From Enterococcus asini ATCC 700915 (GTDB taxonomy: Bacteria; Bacillota; Bacilli; Lactobacillales; Enterococcaceae): DNA of 64,000 nt. Of this stretch, positions 1 to 9,390 are shown piece by piece. The notes under the pieces were generated by a model. That model was not told the origin of the DNA, searched no databases, and saw only the letters and a program-made list of their open reading frames with translations. The DNA lies in contig NZ_ASVU01000001.1 in NCBI RefSeq assembly GCF_000407365.1, forward strand, positions 1,831,501 through 1,895,500, written 5' to 3'. The position numbers and the translations under genes were made by a program. The stretch's first letter is position 1, and each line of letters opens with the position of its first letter.

Positions 1-1
1 C

Positions 2-292
2 ATTAGCAATTCATTGGCTTGGATTTTGTCTGTGCTTTTCGCCTTCGTCACGAATAAGCGTTGGGTTTTTCGTTCTCGCACAGAAGGGGTAGCGGCCTAT
101 TTACAAGAATTTGGTAAGTTCGTGTTTTATCGGGCATTGTCCTACTTCTTGGATATGGGCAGTATGTTGCTTCTCGTTCAAGTTTTTCATTCAGGAGATC
201 TCCTGGCCAAAATTGTCAGCCAAGTGCTAGTAGTAGTAGCAAACTATCTTTTTAGCAAGTGGTTGATCTTTACTGGTGGTCAAGAGGAGTAA
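2..292 (+). CDS. GtrA-like membrane protein, 5'-truncated by the window edge
   Basis: Reading frame open from the first bases of the window to a TAA at 290-292, so the true start lies upstream. The visible 96 or so residues are hydrophobic. An N-terminal helix leads into FVTNKRWVF, which resembles the FxxNRxWxF signature of GtrA-type small membrane proteins, and two further hydrophobic segments follow, ending near SKWLIFTGG. GtrA-like proteins usually have four membrane helices and take part in moving or using lipid-linked sugars for cell-wall polysaccharide or teichoic acid decoration. The partner gene, usually a glycosyltransferase, would lie outside the window. Family assignment is fairly secure; substrate is unknown. 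Confidence 0.7.
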   Translation: MSNSLAWILSVLFAFVTNKRWVFRSRTEGVAAYLQEFGKFVFYRALSYFLDMGSMLLLVQVFHSGDLLAKIVSQVLVVVANYLFSKWLIFTGGQEE

Positions 293-404
293 TACAGTTT
301 GCCACTAAAAAAGAAACATTCCCCTAGGCATATCTTTTGATGAAAGGCCGCTTCTCTGATACTGTTTACATGTAAGGAAAATAAACTATTTCGGAGGGGT
401 TCAC

Positions 405-1004
405 ATGACGTTTACAGTACCAGATCTACCTTATGCTTACGATGCTTTAGAACCGTATTTTGATACAGAAACGATGCACTTGCATCATGACAAGCATCAC
501 GCAACCTATGTTTCTAACTTAAACGCAGCCATTGAAAAACACCCAGAATTAGGGGACAAATCAGTGGAAGCATTGATTGCTGATCTTGACAGCTTACCAG
601 AAGACATTAAGACTGCCGTACGCAACAATGGTGGTGGCCATGCGAACCACAGCTTCTTCTGGGAAATCCTCGCACCAAATGCCGGTGGAGCACCTACTGG
701 ACCTGTGAAAGACGCAATCGACGCGGCTTTTGGGGATTTCGATACCATGAAAGCGGAGTTCAAAACAGCAGCTACTGGACGTTTTGGTTCCGGTTGGGCA
801 TGGTTAGTTAAAGACGGTGACAAATTAGCGATCATGTCAACGGCTAATCAAGATTCACCTTTATCTGAAGGCAAAAAGCCAATTTTAGGTTTAGACGTGT
901 GGGAACACGCGTATTACTTGAAATACAAAAATGTTCGTCCTGATTATATCGAAGCTTTCTGGAACTTGGTTAACTGGGATAAAGTTAACGAACTCTTTGC
1001 TTAA
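405..1004 (+). CDS. sodA: Superoxide dismutase, Mn/Fe type
   Basis: A 199-residue cytoplasmic superoxide dismutase that converts superoxide to peroxide and oxygen. The start follows a strong SD (GGAGGGG at about 393-399). The four metal ligands are in place: His27 in MHLHHDKHH, His82 in [10 protein letters not shown], and Asp164 and His168 in DVWEHAYYL. Gly77-Gly78 in the NNGGGHAN segment and the overall length fit the MnSOD branch typical of lactic acid bacteria and enterococci. It stands alone and is closed by a perfect-palindrome terminator. Metal choice (Mn versus Fe or cambialistic) cannot be settled by eye, though Mn is usual in this group. Confidence 0.96.
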   Translation: MTFTVPDLPYAYDALEPYFDTETMHLHHDKHHATYVSNLNAAIEKHPELGDKSVEALIADLDSLPEDIKTAVRNNGGGHANHSFFWEILAPNAGGAPTGPVKDAIDAAFGDFDTMKAEFKTAATGRFGSGWAWLVKDGDKLAIMSTANQDSPLSEGKKPILGLDVWEHAYYLKYKNVRPDYIEAFWNLVNWDKVNELFA

Positions 1005-1028
1005 GCCTAAAAATCGATTAAACTAAAG

Positions 1029-1060
1029 TGGTGGAAAACAATTGTTTTCCACCATTTTTT
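1029..1060 (+). terminator. Rho-independent terminator of sodA
   Basis: A perfect palindrome (arms TGGTGGAAAACAA and its complement, 1029-1054) is followed by six T. It separates sodA from the acetyltransferase gene. Confidence 0.9.
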
Positions 1061-1080
1061 ATTTTGGGGGAGTGAAAGGG

Positions 1081-1569
1081 ATGTTAAAGCGGGTACCGGT
1101 GACAAATCAAGCTCAGGTGATGGAATTATTTCCTTTAGTAGCGGAAATCTGGCGGGAGGTATTCACTGGGATGATTGGGGCAAAACAAGTGGAGCAGATG
1201 TTACAAGAATATCAATCACCAGGGACAATTTGGGTAGAGATTCAAGCGGGAGCGCGGTATTTTACCTTGGTTCAAGAAGATGGAAAGATGGTAGGGTATA
1301 CGGCGTATTCCTTGGTGAAACCGGGAATTTTGTATATCAGCAAACTCTACTTACATGAAAAAGCGCGGGGGCAAGGTTTTATGCGGGAAATCTTTACTTG
1401 GTATGATGATTTGGCTAAAGAAAGCAATCGCCGCCAGCAACTTCGAGTAAATCAGAATAACGCCAATGCCATCGCTGTTTATCAGCATCAAAGCTTTCAA
1501 ATTGTGGGCCAAGAAGAAGTGATGATTGCCCCGGGTTTAGTGATGGCAGATTATATTTTCGAAAAATAA
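1081..1569 (+). CDS. GNAT-family N-acetyltransferase
   Basis: A 162-residue acetyltransferase of the GNAT superfamily, which moves an acetyl group from acetyl-CoA to an amine. The acetyl-CoA binding motif A is visible as [17 protein letters not shown] (R/Q-x-x-G-x-G/A type), and a motif B-like segment [14 protein letters not shown] is typical of enzymes acting on small molecules or protein N-termini. The start at ATG 1081 is chosen because GGGGGAG lies just upstream. The longer frame from TTG 1042 would begin inside the sodA terminator. The substrate cannot be told from sequence; no partner gene suggests one. Confidence 0.85.
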   Translation: MLKRVPVTNQAQVMELFPLVAEIWREVFTGMIGAKQVEQMLQEYQSPGTIWVEIQAGARYFTLVQEDGKMVGYTAYSLVKPGILYISKLYLHEKARGQGFMREIFTWYDDLAKESNRRQQLRVNQNNANAIAVYQHQSFQIVGQEEVMIAPGLVMADYIFEK

Positions 1570-1598
1570 TTGTCATCGCTTCCAAGATTCGATATAAT
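1570..1598 (+). promoter_or_regulatory. Promoter of the cold-shock gene
   Basis: TTGTCA (1570-1575), 17 bp, TATAAT (1593-1598). It abuts the stop codon of the upstream acetyltransferase gene and gives a predicted 5' UTR of about 40 nt. Confidence 0.85.
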
Positions 1599-1646
1599 AA
1601 TAGCACCGGTGAAAATCGGACATTATTTTTTTGGAGGCTACACGCA

Positions 1647-1847
1647 ATGGAACACGGAAAAGTGAAATGGTTCAACAACGAAAAAGGGTTTGGTTTTATC
1701 ACTACCGATGGGGGCGACGATGTATTCGTACATTTCTCAGCAATCCAAGGTGATGGCTTCAAATCTCTTGAAGAAGGTCAAGACGTAGAATTCACAATCG
1801 TTGAAGGCGAACGGGGACCTCAAGCTGCTGAAGTGACGAAATTATAA
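1647..1847 (+). CDS. Cold-shock protein, CspA/CspB family
   Basis: A 66-residue single cold-shock domain, a small beta-barrel that binds single-stranded RNA and DNA and keeps mRNA unfolded. RNP1 (KGFGFI) and RNP2 (VFVHF) are intact, and the first residues [16 protein letters not shown] are typical. SD TTGGAGG sits about 10 nt ahead of ATG. The gene has its own near-consensus promoter and a terminator, so it is monocistronic. Enterococci carry several paralogues, so the exact letter (cspA, B, C) is left open. The short leader contains CCG-gtgaaaat-CGG followed by a T-run, which may fold but is not clearly a thermosensor. Confidence 0.95.
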   Translation: MEHGKVKWFNNEKGFGFITTDGGDDVFVHFSAIQGDGFKSLEEGQDVEFTIVEGERGPQAAEVTKL

Positions 1848-1880
1848 TCAAAAGTTGACAGGTTTCGACAAATCAGCTGG

Positions 1881-1915
1881 AGAGGGGACTTTTGAAAAGT
1901 TTCCTCTCTTTTTTT
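1881..1915 (+). terminator. Terminator of the cold-shock gene
   Basis: AGAGGGGACTTTT pairs with AAAAGTTTCCTCT, with some G-U pairs, and is followed by TTTTTTT. Confidence 0.8.
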
Positions 1916-2066
1916 AAGAGTAAAAGAAGGGTTGTTCTGTTTCATTCCTATTTCAAAAGTGTTAAGATTCTGTAATAAAGACAAGTTGCAATTGCTGACG
2001 GTGGCGAAGTGTGGCAAAATTTAAACGTTATTCAGATAATTTACAATTAAGCAGATGAGGTGTCCT

Positions 2067-3317
2067 ATGCGTACATGGCAAAAAGTCATCATTGGGATTT
2101 TAGGTGTGATCACACTGGTGGTTGCCGGAGTCACAGCCTATGGATTAAAAGTCTATTATGATGCAAACTCCACCTTTGACAATATCGTCGAAGAAATTGA
2201 TCGGGATTCAACTAAGCGGAAAACTGCCGTGAACATTGATGCCACTGATCCTTTTTCCATCCTTCTTTTAGGGTTGGATACTGGGGCAAAGGGTCGAACT
2301 GAGCAGGGACGTTCGGATACCATGATTGTGGTCACCGTTAATCCAAAGAAAAAGCAAACAACCATGCTGAGTTTGGACCGCGATATTTATACGAAAATCG
2401 TCGGGCACCAAGGCGGCGCTATGGATAAGCTAAACCACGCCTATGCATTTGGTGGTGTGGAAATGGCCATGGATTCCGTGGAAAATCTTTTGGATATTCC
2501 CTTGGATCATTATGTGACCATTAACATGCAAGGGTTAAGTGATTTGATCGATGCCGTGGGTGGGATTAAAGTCCATAACCAATATCACTTCGAATTGGAT
2601 GGGGTGGAACTCCAAGCGGATACGGACTATACGCTAAATGGGGAAACCGGCTTGGCTTACTCCCGCTTTAGAAAGTATGATGAAGCAACCGGCATGGGAG
2701 ACCCAGACGGTGATATCGGTCGCCAAAAACGGCAACGGGAAGTAATCGAGAAGATCGTCAATAAAGTGATGTCTTTAGATACCGTTACAAACTATCAAAA
2801 AATCTTGAAGGCCGTGGAAAAGAACACCAAGACCGACTTAACCTGGGATGATATGCTAGATGTGGCCAACGGGTATCAAAATGCCTTGAAAAATGTCGTA
2901 CCGTTGCAGTTGCAAGGAGAAGGACAATTATACAACAGCATTTACTATCAATTCTTAAGTGCTTCAAGCTTACTTGAAACCCAAAATACTTTAAAAGAAC
3001 AATTAGGAATTGCCACTAGTGAAGCTTTGCCAGTAGGTGACGAATACACTTCAGGTTATGCAGATTACATGTTTTACAATGAAGACACAGGAACCATGGA
3101 GTATTATGGAAATGCTGCGGGCTACTCCGGGGATTCAGAGGAGAGCTACAGTGACTATGATGAAGAATCCAGTACTGATTACGCCGCTGATTACGATTCC
3201 GATTATTCCGAGGACTATGATAGTGATTACGACACGGACTACAATGAGGGTTATACAGAAGATCAGTATACCGATGATCAATACGACGAGGGCAATCAAT
3301 ACAGTGAAGCCTACTAG
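2067..3317 (+). CDS. LytR-CpsA-Psr (LCP) family cell-wall polymer ligase
   Basis: A 416-residue membrane-anchored enzyme of the LCP family, which attaches teichoic acids or polysaccharides to peptidoglycan from polyprenyl-pyrophosphate donors. There is one N-terminal helix (about residues 6-27), then the LCP domain. Residues expected to hold Mg2+ and pyrophosphate are visible: Arg82/Asp84 in GRSDTM and Asp104-Arg105-Asp106 in LSLDRDIY. The start ATG 2067 is preferred over ATG 2055 because GAGGTG (2057-2062) is correctly spaced for it. The last 65 or so residues form an unusual acidic Asp/Tyr/Ser/Glu-rich tail with repeated DYDSDY-like units, which would lie outside the membrane. The substrate polymer is unknown. 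Confidence 0.92.
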   Translation: MRTWQKVIIGILGVITLVVAGVTAYGLKVYYDANSTFDNIVEEIDRDSTKRKTAVNIDATDPFSILLLGLDTGAKGRTEQGRSDTMIVVTVNPKKKQTTMLSLDRDIYTKIVGHQGGAMDKLNHAYAFGGVEMAMDSVENLLDIPLDHYVTINMQGLSDLIDAVGGIKVHNQYHFELDGVELQADTDYTLNGETGLAYSRFRKYDEATGMGDPDGDIGRQKRQREVIEKIVNKVMSLDTVTNYQKILKAVEKNTKTDLTWDDMLDVANGYQNALKNVVPLQLQGEGQLYNSIYYQFLSASSLLETQNTLKEQLGIATSEALPVGDEYTSGYADYMFYNEDTGTMEYYGNAAGYSGDSEESYSDYDEESSTDYAADYDSDYSEDYDSDYDTDYNEGYTEDQYTDDQYDEGNQYSEAY

Positions 3318-3323
3318 GAAGAG

Positions 3324-3350
3324 AAGACAGTGCTGCGGCCTGTCTTTTTT
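3324..3350 (+). terminator. Terminator of the LCP gene
   Basis: AAGACAG (3324-3330) pairs with CTGTCTT (3340-3346), followed by a T-rich tract. Confidence 0.8.
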
Positions 3351-3361
3351 CTTTGCCTCGG

Positions 3362-3384
3362 TTCTCCACAGGAAGTTGTCCACA
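3362..3384 (+). other. Two DnaA-box-like 9-mers upstream of the PBP gene
   Basis: TTCTCCACA (3362-3370) and TTGTCCACA (3376-3384) each differ from the TTATCCACA DnaA box at one position, share orientation and start 14 bp apart. An AT-rich stretch follows. The function is unproven; this may be chance. Confidence 0.3.
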
Positions 3385-3607
3385 ATTTTTGATTTATCTA
3401 GGGATGTTTCACGGAAGATGAAAATGAAACCATGATGAAAACAAGGAAGTGGTCCTTTTTGGAGAAGATAAATGAGATTTCTCATCTGTTCTGTGAAACA
3501 AGTAGCGGAAAGTTTAAAAGAATTTCTATAGATGGGGATTTTTACTGCGCGAATGGTGGAACTTTGATAGAATGATACGAAGAAACTCTGTTTGGAAGGA
3601 AATGGGC

Positions 3608-5734
3608 ATGGATAAAAAGCGATTAAATTTTTTACGAAAAAATGGCAACGGCACAAAAAATGAGCAAGGAGCAGGCGGTCGTCGCTCACATATTCCCTTC
3701 CGTTTAAATTTTTTGTTTTTTATAATTTTTGCGTTGTTCATTGCACTGATTGGACAGCTAGGGTATTTGCAAATCGTTAATGGGGAAAATATTACCCATC
3801 AACTGAAATCTTCTTCTACGATTACGGTGAGCAATTCTAGTCCTAGGGGGATCATTTATGATGCCACGGGAAAAGCCTTGGTGACCAATAAAGCCAATGC
3901 GGCGATTACTTTTACTCGAGGCAACCAAATGACCGCGCAAGATTTGCGGGACTTGGCGGTGAAGTTGAACAAGTTGATTGCCATTGAGATTCCGGCAAAA
4001 CTAAGAGATGCGGAATTGGGAAAACGGGATAAAGCCGATTTCTGGTTGGCGGATAAGGACAATTTCCAAAAAGCCTACAAACGCTTGAGCGATGAAGACT
4101 TAAAGAAAATCGCCAGTGACAACAGCCAGGAATACGCTTTGGTATTAGCCCAAGTGAAGGATGAAGAACTGGCTTTTGATGAGGAAGCATTGAAAGAAAC
4201 CACAATTTTTACGACCATGAACAGTGCGACGGCTCTGAACACGGTGTTTATCAAAAATAGTGGAGTCACCGACGAGGAATTGGCGACGGTGGCAGAACAT
4301 TCCGCTGAACTGGCCGGAGTCTCCACGGGAACAGACTGGTCCAGAGAGTACACCGCTGACGGCTCCATTAAAAGTATCTTGGGGACGGTCTCGACAAACG
4401 GCCTGCAAAAAGAAGATGCGGAAGAATATCTGGCAAAAGGATATGCTAGCAATGACCGAGTGGGAACTAGTTATTTAGAAAAGCAATACGAAGACGTCTT
4501 GCAAGGTACCAAGTCCCAAGCGGAAATCACCTTGGATCGCAGTGGCAATGTTTCTTCTCAAAAAGAAACCTTTGCCGGTGCTAAAGGGAATAACTTGGTT
4601 TTGACGATTAATACGGAGTTCCAGAAAAAAGTCGAAGAAATCTTGCAACGAAATTACCAAGTGTTAATCGAAAATGGAAAAGCGGCGGTATCTCCTGGGG
4701 TCTACGCAGTGGCGATGGATCCCAAAACCGGGGGTGTCTTAGCCATGGCCGGTTTCACCCACGAAAAAGACTCCAAAGAATTATCCGAAAATGCGCTGGG
4801 CACGATTACTTCTGCCTTTGTTCCCGGGTCCGTCGTGAAGGCAGGGACGTTAGCGGCCGGTTGGCAAAGTGGGGCATTAAACGGCAATGAGGTCTTGTAC
4901 GATCAGCCGTTATACATCCAAGGTACTCCGGTGAAAGCGTCCATCTACAACAAAGATGGCTCGGCTAACCGTAGTTTAAATGCCCAAAAAGCCTTGGAAA
5001 TTTCCTCCAACTCGTACATGGTGCAAGTAGTCTTAAAGATGATGAACACTAGCTACTCCAATAACATGAGTATCATGAGTACCTCTCAACAAGGTCCAAT
5101 TTACGCTGAATTGCGCAATGCCATGGCAGAATTTGGCCTGGGACAAAAGACTGGAATCGATTTGCCAAATGAATCACCAGGGATTCAAACAGCAGTCCGA
5201 AATTTGGATCCGGTAGAAGACGGGGGGAAAATCCTGGATACGGCCTTTGGGCAGTTTGATACCTATACGCCGATGCAACTGGCTCAATACGTGTCAACGA
5301 TTGCCAATGGGGGCAAGAAAGTCCAACCTCACGTGGTACGAGGAATTTATGGCAATGATGAGGAAGGCAACTTAGGTTCATTGATCAAATCCATTGAACC
5401 CACTGTTCAAGATACTGTGGATTTAAGTAGTGATCAGATGAAAATCATCCAAGACGGGTTTTATGATGCAGTTCACGGACATGATGCCTTTACTACGGCG
5501 ACCAAATTGGCTTCGGCCAAGATGACCTTGGCAGCTAAGACCGGGACGGCGGAAACCACGGCCTATGGTGTGACGACAATTAATAGTAACATCGTGGCAT
5601 ACGGTCCCGTGGAAGACCCGCAAATTGCCATTAGCGTGGTCCTACCGTTCTTAAGCGGGGAAGACCAACACATCAACTCTGATATCGCTAAAGAAATCAT
5701 GGATGCCTATTATGATACTTTTATGGCAAACTAA
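3608..5734 (+). CDS. Class B penicillin-binding protein, PBP2B/PbpB-type peptidoglycan transpeptidase
   Basis: A 708-residue class B PBP, a D,D-transpeptidase that cross-links peptidoglycan, most like the division/septal PBP2B group of enterococci and streptococci. A basic cytoplasmic N-terminus and one membrane helix (about residues 35-57) lead into the dimerisation domain and then the transpeptidase domain. Motifs: S408-V-V-K411 (in FVPGSVVKAG), S466-S-N468, and K644-T-G. Having SVVK rather than the common STxK is notable and could matter for beta-lactam affinity. Start ATG 3608 is chosen because GGAAGGA (3594-3600) is well spaced for it and too close to ATG 3602. Monocistronic, with a strong terminator. 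Confidence 0.93.
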   Translation: MDKKRLNFLRKNGNGTKNEQGAGGRRSHIPFRLNFLFFIIFALFIALIGQLGYLQIVNGENITHQLKSSSTITVSNSSPRGIIYDATGKALVTNKANAAITFTRGNQMTAQDLRDLAVKLNKLIAIEIPAKLRDAELGKRDKADFWLADKDNFQKAYKRLSDEDLKKIASDNSQEYALVLAQVKDEELAFDEEALKETTIFTTMNSATALNTVFIKNSGVTDEELATVAEHSAELAGVSTGTDWSREYTADGSIKSILGTVSTNGLQKEDAEEYLAKGYASNDRVGTSYLEKQYEDVLQGTKSQAEITLDRSGNVSSQKETFAGAKGNNLVLTINTEFQKKVEEILQRNYQVLIENGKAAVSPGVYAVAMDPKTGGVLAMAGFTHEKDSKELSENALGTITSAFVPGSVVKAGTLAAGWQSGALNGNEVLYDQPLYIQGTPVKASIYNKDGSANRSLNAQKALEISSNSYMVQVVLKMMNTSYSNNMSIMSTSQQGPIYAELRNAMAEFGLGQKTGIDLPNESPGIQTAVRNLDPVEDGGKILDTAFGQFDTYTPMQLAQYVSTIANGGKKVQPHVVRGIYGNDEEGNLGSLIKSIEPTVQDTVDLSSDQMKIIQDGFYDAVHGHDAFTTATKLASAKMTLAAKTGTAETTAYGVTTINSNIVAYGPVEDPQIAISVVLPFLSGEDQHINSDIAKEIMDAYYDTFMAN

Positions 5735-5779
5735 AAAGGTGAGTGCTCCACTCAGTAAGTTACAAAATTAGCACAACAA

Positions 5780-5827
5780 AGACTCAAGATTACCCGAGAT
5801 AATTCGGGTGGCTTGAGTCTTTTTTTG
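5780..5827 (+). terminator. Terminator of the PBP gene
   Basis: AGACTCAAG (5780-5788) and CTTGAGTCT (5812-5820) form the outer stem, with ACCCGA/TCGGGT inside, followed by seven T. Confidence 0.93.
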
Positions 5828-5949
5828 AGCGTTTAACTTTTGGGTTTATGGCAATCAGGCTGGCAGCTTTGCTTTTTATTGTATGGTGTGACAGGCAGGC
5901 TTTGTGTTACAATAACCCAAGTGAATAAAAGCGAAGGATGGCGGAATCA

Positions 5950-7848
5950 ATGCAGGAATTGAAAGTAATCGGTCTGACAAAAACCTATGGGGAAAAGACA
6001 CTTTTTCAGGATATCTCCTTTTTGATTCATGAAAAAGATCGTATCGGCTTGATTGGGGTCAATGGTACGGGAAAATCGAGCTTATTAAAAATCTTGGCGG
6101 AACTAGATGCCGGTGATGGAGATGTGACCTATATTCAAAAAGCCGGGGACTATCAAATTGGTTATTTGACCCAGGAAACTGATTTTCCCGAAGAGCTCAC
6201 GGTTTTGGAAAGTGTCTTTCAAGGGGACGCGCCGATGATTCAAACGGTACGGCGCTACGAACAGGCGTTACTCGCTTTAGCTGAAGCCGGGGATAATCCG
6301 GAAAATCAAAAGGCCTATGCCAGAGCCGAAGAAGCTATGAATGAGCAAGACGCCTGGCTAGTGGATACCAATGCCAAGACGATTTTGCAAAAACTGGGCA
6401 TTACCCAGATCAATCAGAAGATCAAAGAACTTTCTGGGGGCCAAAAGAAACGGGTGGGTCTGGCACAAGTTTTGATTCAAGAGCCGGATCTTTTACTCTT
6501 AGATGAGCCTACGAACCATCTGGACTATCAGGCGATTCAATGGTTAGAAGGGTATTTGCGCCAATATCGCGGGGCTTTATTAATGGTGACTCACGATCGC
6601 TACTTCTTGGATCGAGTGACCAATCGCATTTTTGAACTTTCCCATGGACAATTGATCGAATACAAAGGTAACTACGAGGACTATGTAGTGGCCAAAGCCG
6701 AGAGAGAACGCCAAGCGATCCAACAAGAAGAAAAACGACAACAGTTGTACAAGCAAGAATTAGCCTGGATGCGAGCAGGAGCCAAAGCTCGGACCACGAA
6801 ACAACAAGCCCGGATTCATCGCTTTGAAGACTTGAAGGAAAACTTAAATCAAGTCCAAACCGACGAGCAAGTGGCAATGGAATTGACGACGAAACGGTTG
6901 GGGAAACAAGTTCTAGAAATCAAAGAGGGCAACTATCGTTTTGATGAAAAAGTTATTTTAAAAAACTTTGACCTACTGGTTCAAGCCCGGGATCGTATTG
7001 GGATTACCGGGGAAAACGGCGCCGGCAAGTCCACACTCTTGAATATTTTGGCAGGCCAACTGGCTTTAGATAGTGGGACTTTAATCGTGGGAGAAACCGT
7101 ACGAATCGCCTACTATACCCAATTGACGGAACCGATTAAAGAGGATCAGCGGGTGATCGCCTATCTTCAAGAAGTGGCAGAAGAAGCGAAGCAAAAAGAT
7201 GGCACCAGTATTTCTGTGGCCGAGCTGTTGGAACGTTTCTTATTTCCACGCCATACTCATGGAAGTCTGATCAGCAAGCTTTCCGGTGGGGAACGTCGAC
7301 GGTTATTCTTGCTGAAGCTATTGATCAGCCAGCCAAATGTGCTCTTACTGGATGAGCCGACGAATGACTTAGATATCGCGACGCTGACGATTTTGGAAGA
7401 CTATTTGCAAAACTTCCCTGGGGCAGTGATTACGGTCAGCCATGATCGCTACTTTTTGGATAAGGTGGCAGAAAAACTCTTGATCTTTGAAGGCCAAGGG
7501 GAAATCGACCGCTATTACGGTTCGATTATGGATTATTTGGAAAAAGCGCCGGAAGTAACGCCAGAAGTAGCAAAACCGACACCAGTTAAAACCGTAGAAG
7601 CAGCTGCACCGGCTGCCAATAAACCAAAGCAAAAACTCACATACATGGAGCAAAAGGAATGGGCTACCATAGAAGATGAGATTGCTGACTTAGAAGCACA
7701 AGTTGAGACGCTCACGGCGGGGATGAATAACCAAGGTTCTGATTTTACCAAACTACAAGAGTTGCAAAATCAACTGAACACAGTGGAGACCCAACTAGAA
7801 GAAAAGATGAATCGCTGGGAGTACTTAAGCGAATTTGCCGAAGATTGA
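5950..7848 (+). CDS. ABC-F family ATPase, Uup/YfmR type
   Basis: A soluble tandem-ABC protein (632 residues from ATG 5950) with no membrane domain, therefore of the ABC-F class that acts on ribosomes. First cassette: Walker [10 protein letters not shown], signature LSGGQKK, Walker [13 protein letters not shown]. Second: [17 protein letters not shown] and [11 protein letters not shown]. The inter-domain linker is rich in Arg/Lys/Glu, and a C-terminal coiled coil of about 80 residues follows an Ala/Pro/Lys linker. That layout matches Uup/YfmR housekeeping factors rather than antibiotic-resistance ABC-F proteins. ATG 5938 is an in-frame alternative, but GAAGG abuts it, while [15 protein letters not shown] from 5950 resembles the family start. 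An extended -10 (TGTTACAAT, 5905-5913) lies upstream. Confidence 0.9.
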   Translation: MQELKVIGLTKTYGEKTLFQDISFLIHEKDRIGLIGVNGTGKSSLLKILAELDAGDGDVTYIQKAGDYQIGYLTQETDFPEELTVLESVFQGDAPMIQTVRRYEQALLALAEAGDNPENQKAYARAEEAMNEQDAWLVDTNAKTILQKLGITQINQKIKELSGGQKKRVGLAQVLIQEPDLLLLDEPTNHLDYQAIQWLEGYLRQYRGALLMVTHDRYFLDRVTNRIFELSHGQLIEYKGNYEDYVVAKAERERQAIQQEEKRQQLYKQELAWMRAGAKARTTKQQARIHRFEDLKENLNQVQTDEQVAMELTTKRLGKQVLEIKEGNYRFDEKVILKNFDLLVQARDRIGITGENGAGKSTLLNILAGQLALDSGTLIVGETVRIAYYTQLTEPIKEDQRVIAYLQEVAEEAKQKDGTSISVAELLERFLFPRHTHGSLISKLSGGERRRLFLLKLLISQPNVLLLDEPTNDLDIATLTILEDYLQNFPGAVITVSHDRYFLDKVAEKLLIFEGQGEIDRYYGSIMDYLEKAPEVTPEVAKPTPVKTVEAAAPAANKPKQKLTYMEQKEWATIEDEIADLEAQVETLTAGMNNQGSDFTKLQELQNQLNTVETQLEEKMNRWEYLSEFAED

Positions 7849-7867
7849 TTGGAAGGGACGAAATAAA

Positions 7868-8815
7868 ATGGAGCAAGCATATTTGGATTTAGGCGCAAAA
7901 TTAATCGAGGAAGGCCACGTGAAAGAAGACCGTACGGGGACAGGGACCCATAGTATCTTTGGTTATCAAATGCGTTTTAACTTGACGGAAGGCTTTCCTT
8001 TATTGACCACTAAGCGGGTACCGTTTGGTTTGATTAAAAGCGAGTTGTTATGGTTTTTAAAAGGAGATACCAATATCCGTTATCTCTTACAGCACAATAA
8101 CCACATTTGGGATGAATGGGCCTTTCAACGTTATGTGGCAAGTGATGATTACCAAGGGCCAGACATGACAGACTTTGGTCGTCGTTCATTAGTCGATCCA
8201 GAGTTCAATGAAAAATATCAAGCAGAGAGCAAGCGGTTCTGTGAGAAAATCTTAGCCGATGAAGATTTTGCCCAAAAATATGGGGATTTAGGGAATATTT
8301 ACGGCTCCCAGTGGCGTCATTGGGAAACAAAAGATGGCGGTTTTATCGATCAGTTGCAAAATGTCATCGAGATGATCAAAACCACACCTGATTCTCGGCG
8401 CTTAATCGTCTCTGCTTGGAATCCCGAAGACGTTCCTTCTATGGCATTGCCACCTTGTCATACAATGTTCCAATTTTATGTAAATGACGGCAAACTTTCT
8501 TGCCAATTGTATCAACGAAGCGGGGATGTTTTTCTAGGGGTGCCCTTTAATATCGCTAGTTATGCGCTATTGACCCACTTAATCGCCCGGGAAACTGGTC
8601 TAGAAGTAGGCGAGTTTATCCATACTTTGGGAGACGCTCATTTGTATAACAATCACTTGGACCAAATGAAAGAGCAATTGAGCCGGACACCTCGGGCTTT
8701 GCCAAAACTGGTCTTGAATGAGGAAAAACACTCTGTCTTTGATTTTGAGATGGAAGATATTACGATCGAAGGCTACGATCCATATCCAAGTATCAAAGCC
8801 CCGATTGCGGTATAA
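7868..8815 (+). CDS. thyA: Thymidylate synthase
   Basis: A 315-residue thymidylate synthase that methylates dUMP to dTMP using methylenetetrahydrofolate. Nucleophile Cys197 lies in [12 protein letters not shown], followed by the dUMP-binding segment [19 protein letters not shown]. The length and the insert around residues 90-135 match the long Lactobacillus-type enzyme. Start ATG 7868 follows GGAAGGGACGAAATAAA; a longer frame from 7835 would overlap the ABC-F gene end without its own SD. It is followed 13 bp later by dfrA, which recycles the dihydrofolate that ThyA produces, the usual pairing. Confidence 0.97.
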   Translation: MEQAYLDLGAKLIEEGHVKEDRTGTGTHSIFGYQMRFNLTEGFPLLTTKRVPFGLIKSELLWFLKGDTNIRYLLQHNNHIWDEWAFQRYVASDDYQGPDMTDFGRRSLVDPEFNEKYQAESKRFCEKILADEDFAQKYGDLGNIYGSQWRHWETKDGGFIDQLQNVIEMIKTTPDSRRLIVSAWNPEDVPSMALPPCHTMFQFYVNDGKLSCQLYQRSGDVFLGVPFNIASYALLTHLIARETGLEVGEFIHTLGDAHLYNNHLDQMKEQLSRTPRALPKLVLNEEKHSVFDFEMEDITIEGYDPYPSIKAPIAV

Positions 8816-8828
8816 GGAGGAATTTGGG

Positions 8829-9323
8829 ATGTTGATTGCCATTTGGGCCCAAGCAGAAGACGGCTTAATCGGCCAAGCAGGACATTTGCCTTGGCATTTG
8901 CCTGCGGACTTACAGTACTTTAAAGAGCAAACCTTGGGCAAGACCATCGTCATGGGACGAAAATCCTTTGAAGGCATGGGCAGTCGCGCACTACCCAAGC
9001 GCAAGACGCTTTTGTTGACCAGTGACCACTCCTATCAAGTAACCGATGCTAATGTTCAAGTCATGCATCAGATAAGCGAAGTTTTAGATTATGCAAAAGC
9101 CGCTGAAACACCGGTTTACATTGCTGGTGGGGCGCAAGTATACAAAGCTTTTGAACCTTATTACGATGTGCTTTTGCGCACGGTGATTGAAGGGGAATTT
9201 CAAGGGGATACTTATTTCCCGGATTTTGATTTTAGTGGCTATCGCTTGGTGGAAACACGACCAGGGGCAGTCGACGAGAAGAACCATTATCCCCATCATT
9301 TTGAAATGTGGCAAAAAAGATAG
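8829..9323 (+). CDS. dfrA: Dihydrofolate reductase
   Basis: A 164-residue dihydrofolate reductase that reduces dihydrofolate to tetrahydrofolate with NADPH; the target of trimethoprim. The N-terminus MLIAIWAQAEDGLIG, the LPWHLPADLQYFK segment with the substrate-binding acidic residue, the TIVMGRKSFEGMG cofactor site and the YIAGGAQVYKAF segment are all typical of chromosomal folA/dfrA. The start follows AAGGAGGAATTTGGG and is 13 bp after thyA, indicating co-transcription. A shared terminator follows. Nothing suggests an acquired resistant allele, though resistance cannot be judged by eye. Confidence 0.95.
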   Translation: MLIAIWAQAEDGLIGQAGHLPWHLPADLQYFKEQTLGKTIVMGRKSFEGMGSRALPKRKTLLLTSDHSYQVTDANVQVMHQISEVLDYAKAAETPVYIAGGAQVYKAFEPYYDVLLRTVIEGEFQGDTYFPDFDFSGYRLVETRPGAVDEKNHYPHHFEMWQKR

Positions 9324-9347
9324 TTGTTATTGGCTTAAATAATGCAC

Positions 9348-9381
9348 AAAAAAACTCGAACTAGTCAGCTCGAGTTTTTTT
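9348..9381. terminator. Bidirectional terminator between dfrA and the TrhA-like gene
   Basis: AAAAAAACTCGA and TCGAGTTTTTTT flank a 10-nt loop, giving an A-rich and a T-rich side so it can end transcripts from both converging genes. Confidence 0.9.
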
Positions 9382-9390
9382 ATCTGTCTT

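Noticed and set aside
1605-1646. RNA thermosensor in the cold-shock leader
   Set aside because: The leader is only about 40 nt with a 3-bp CCG/CGG stem, too weak for a convincing thermosensor.
3404-3500. Half parS sites TGTTTCACG and GTGAAACA
   Set aside because: Neither is a full TGTTTCACGTGAAACA palindrome; the first matches only 11 of 16 positions, below what Spo0J normally needs.
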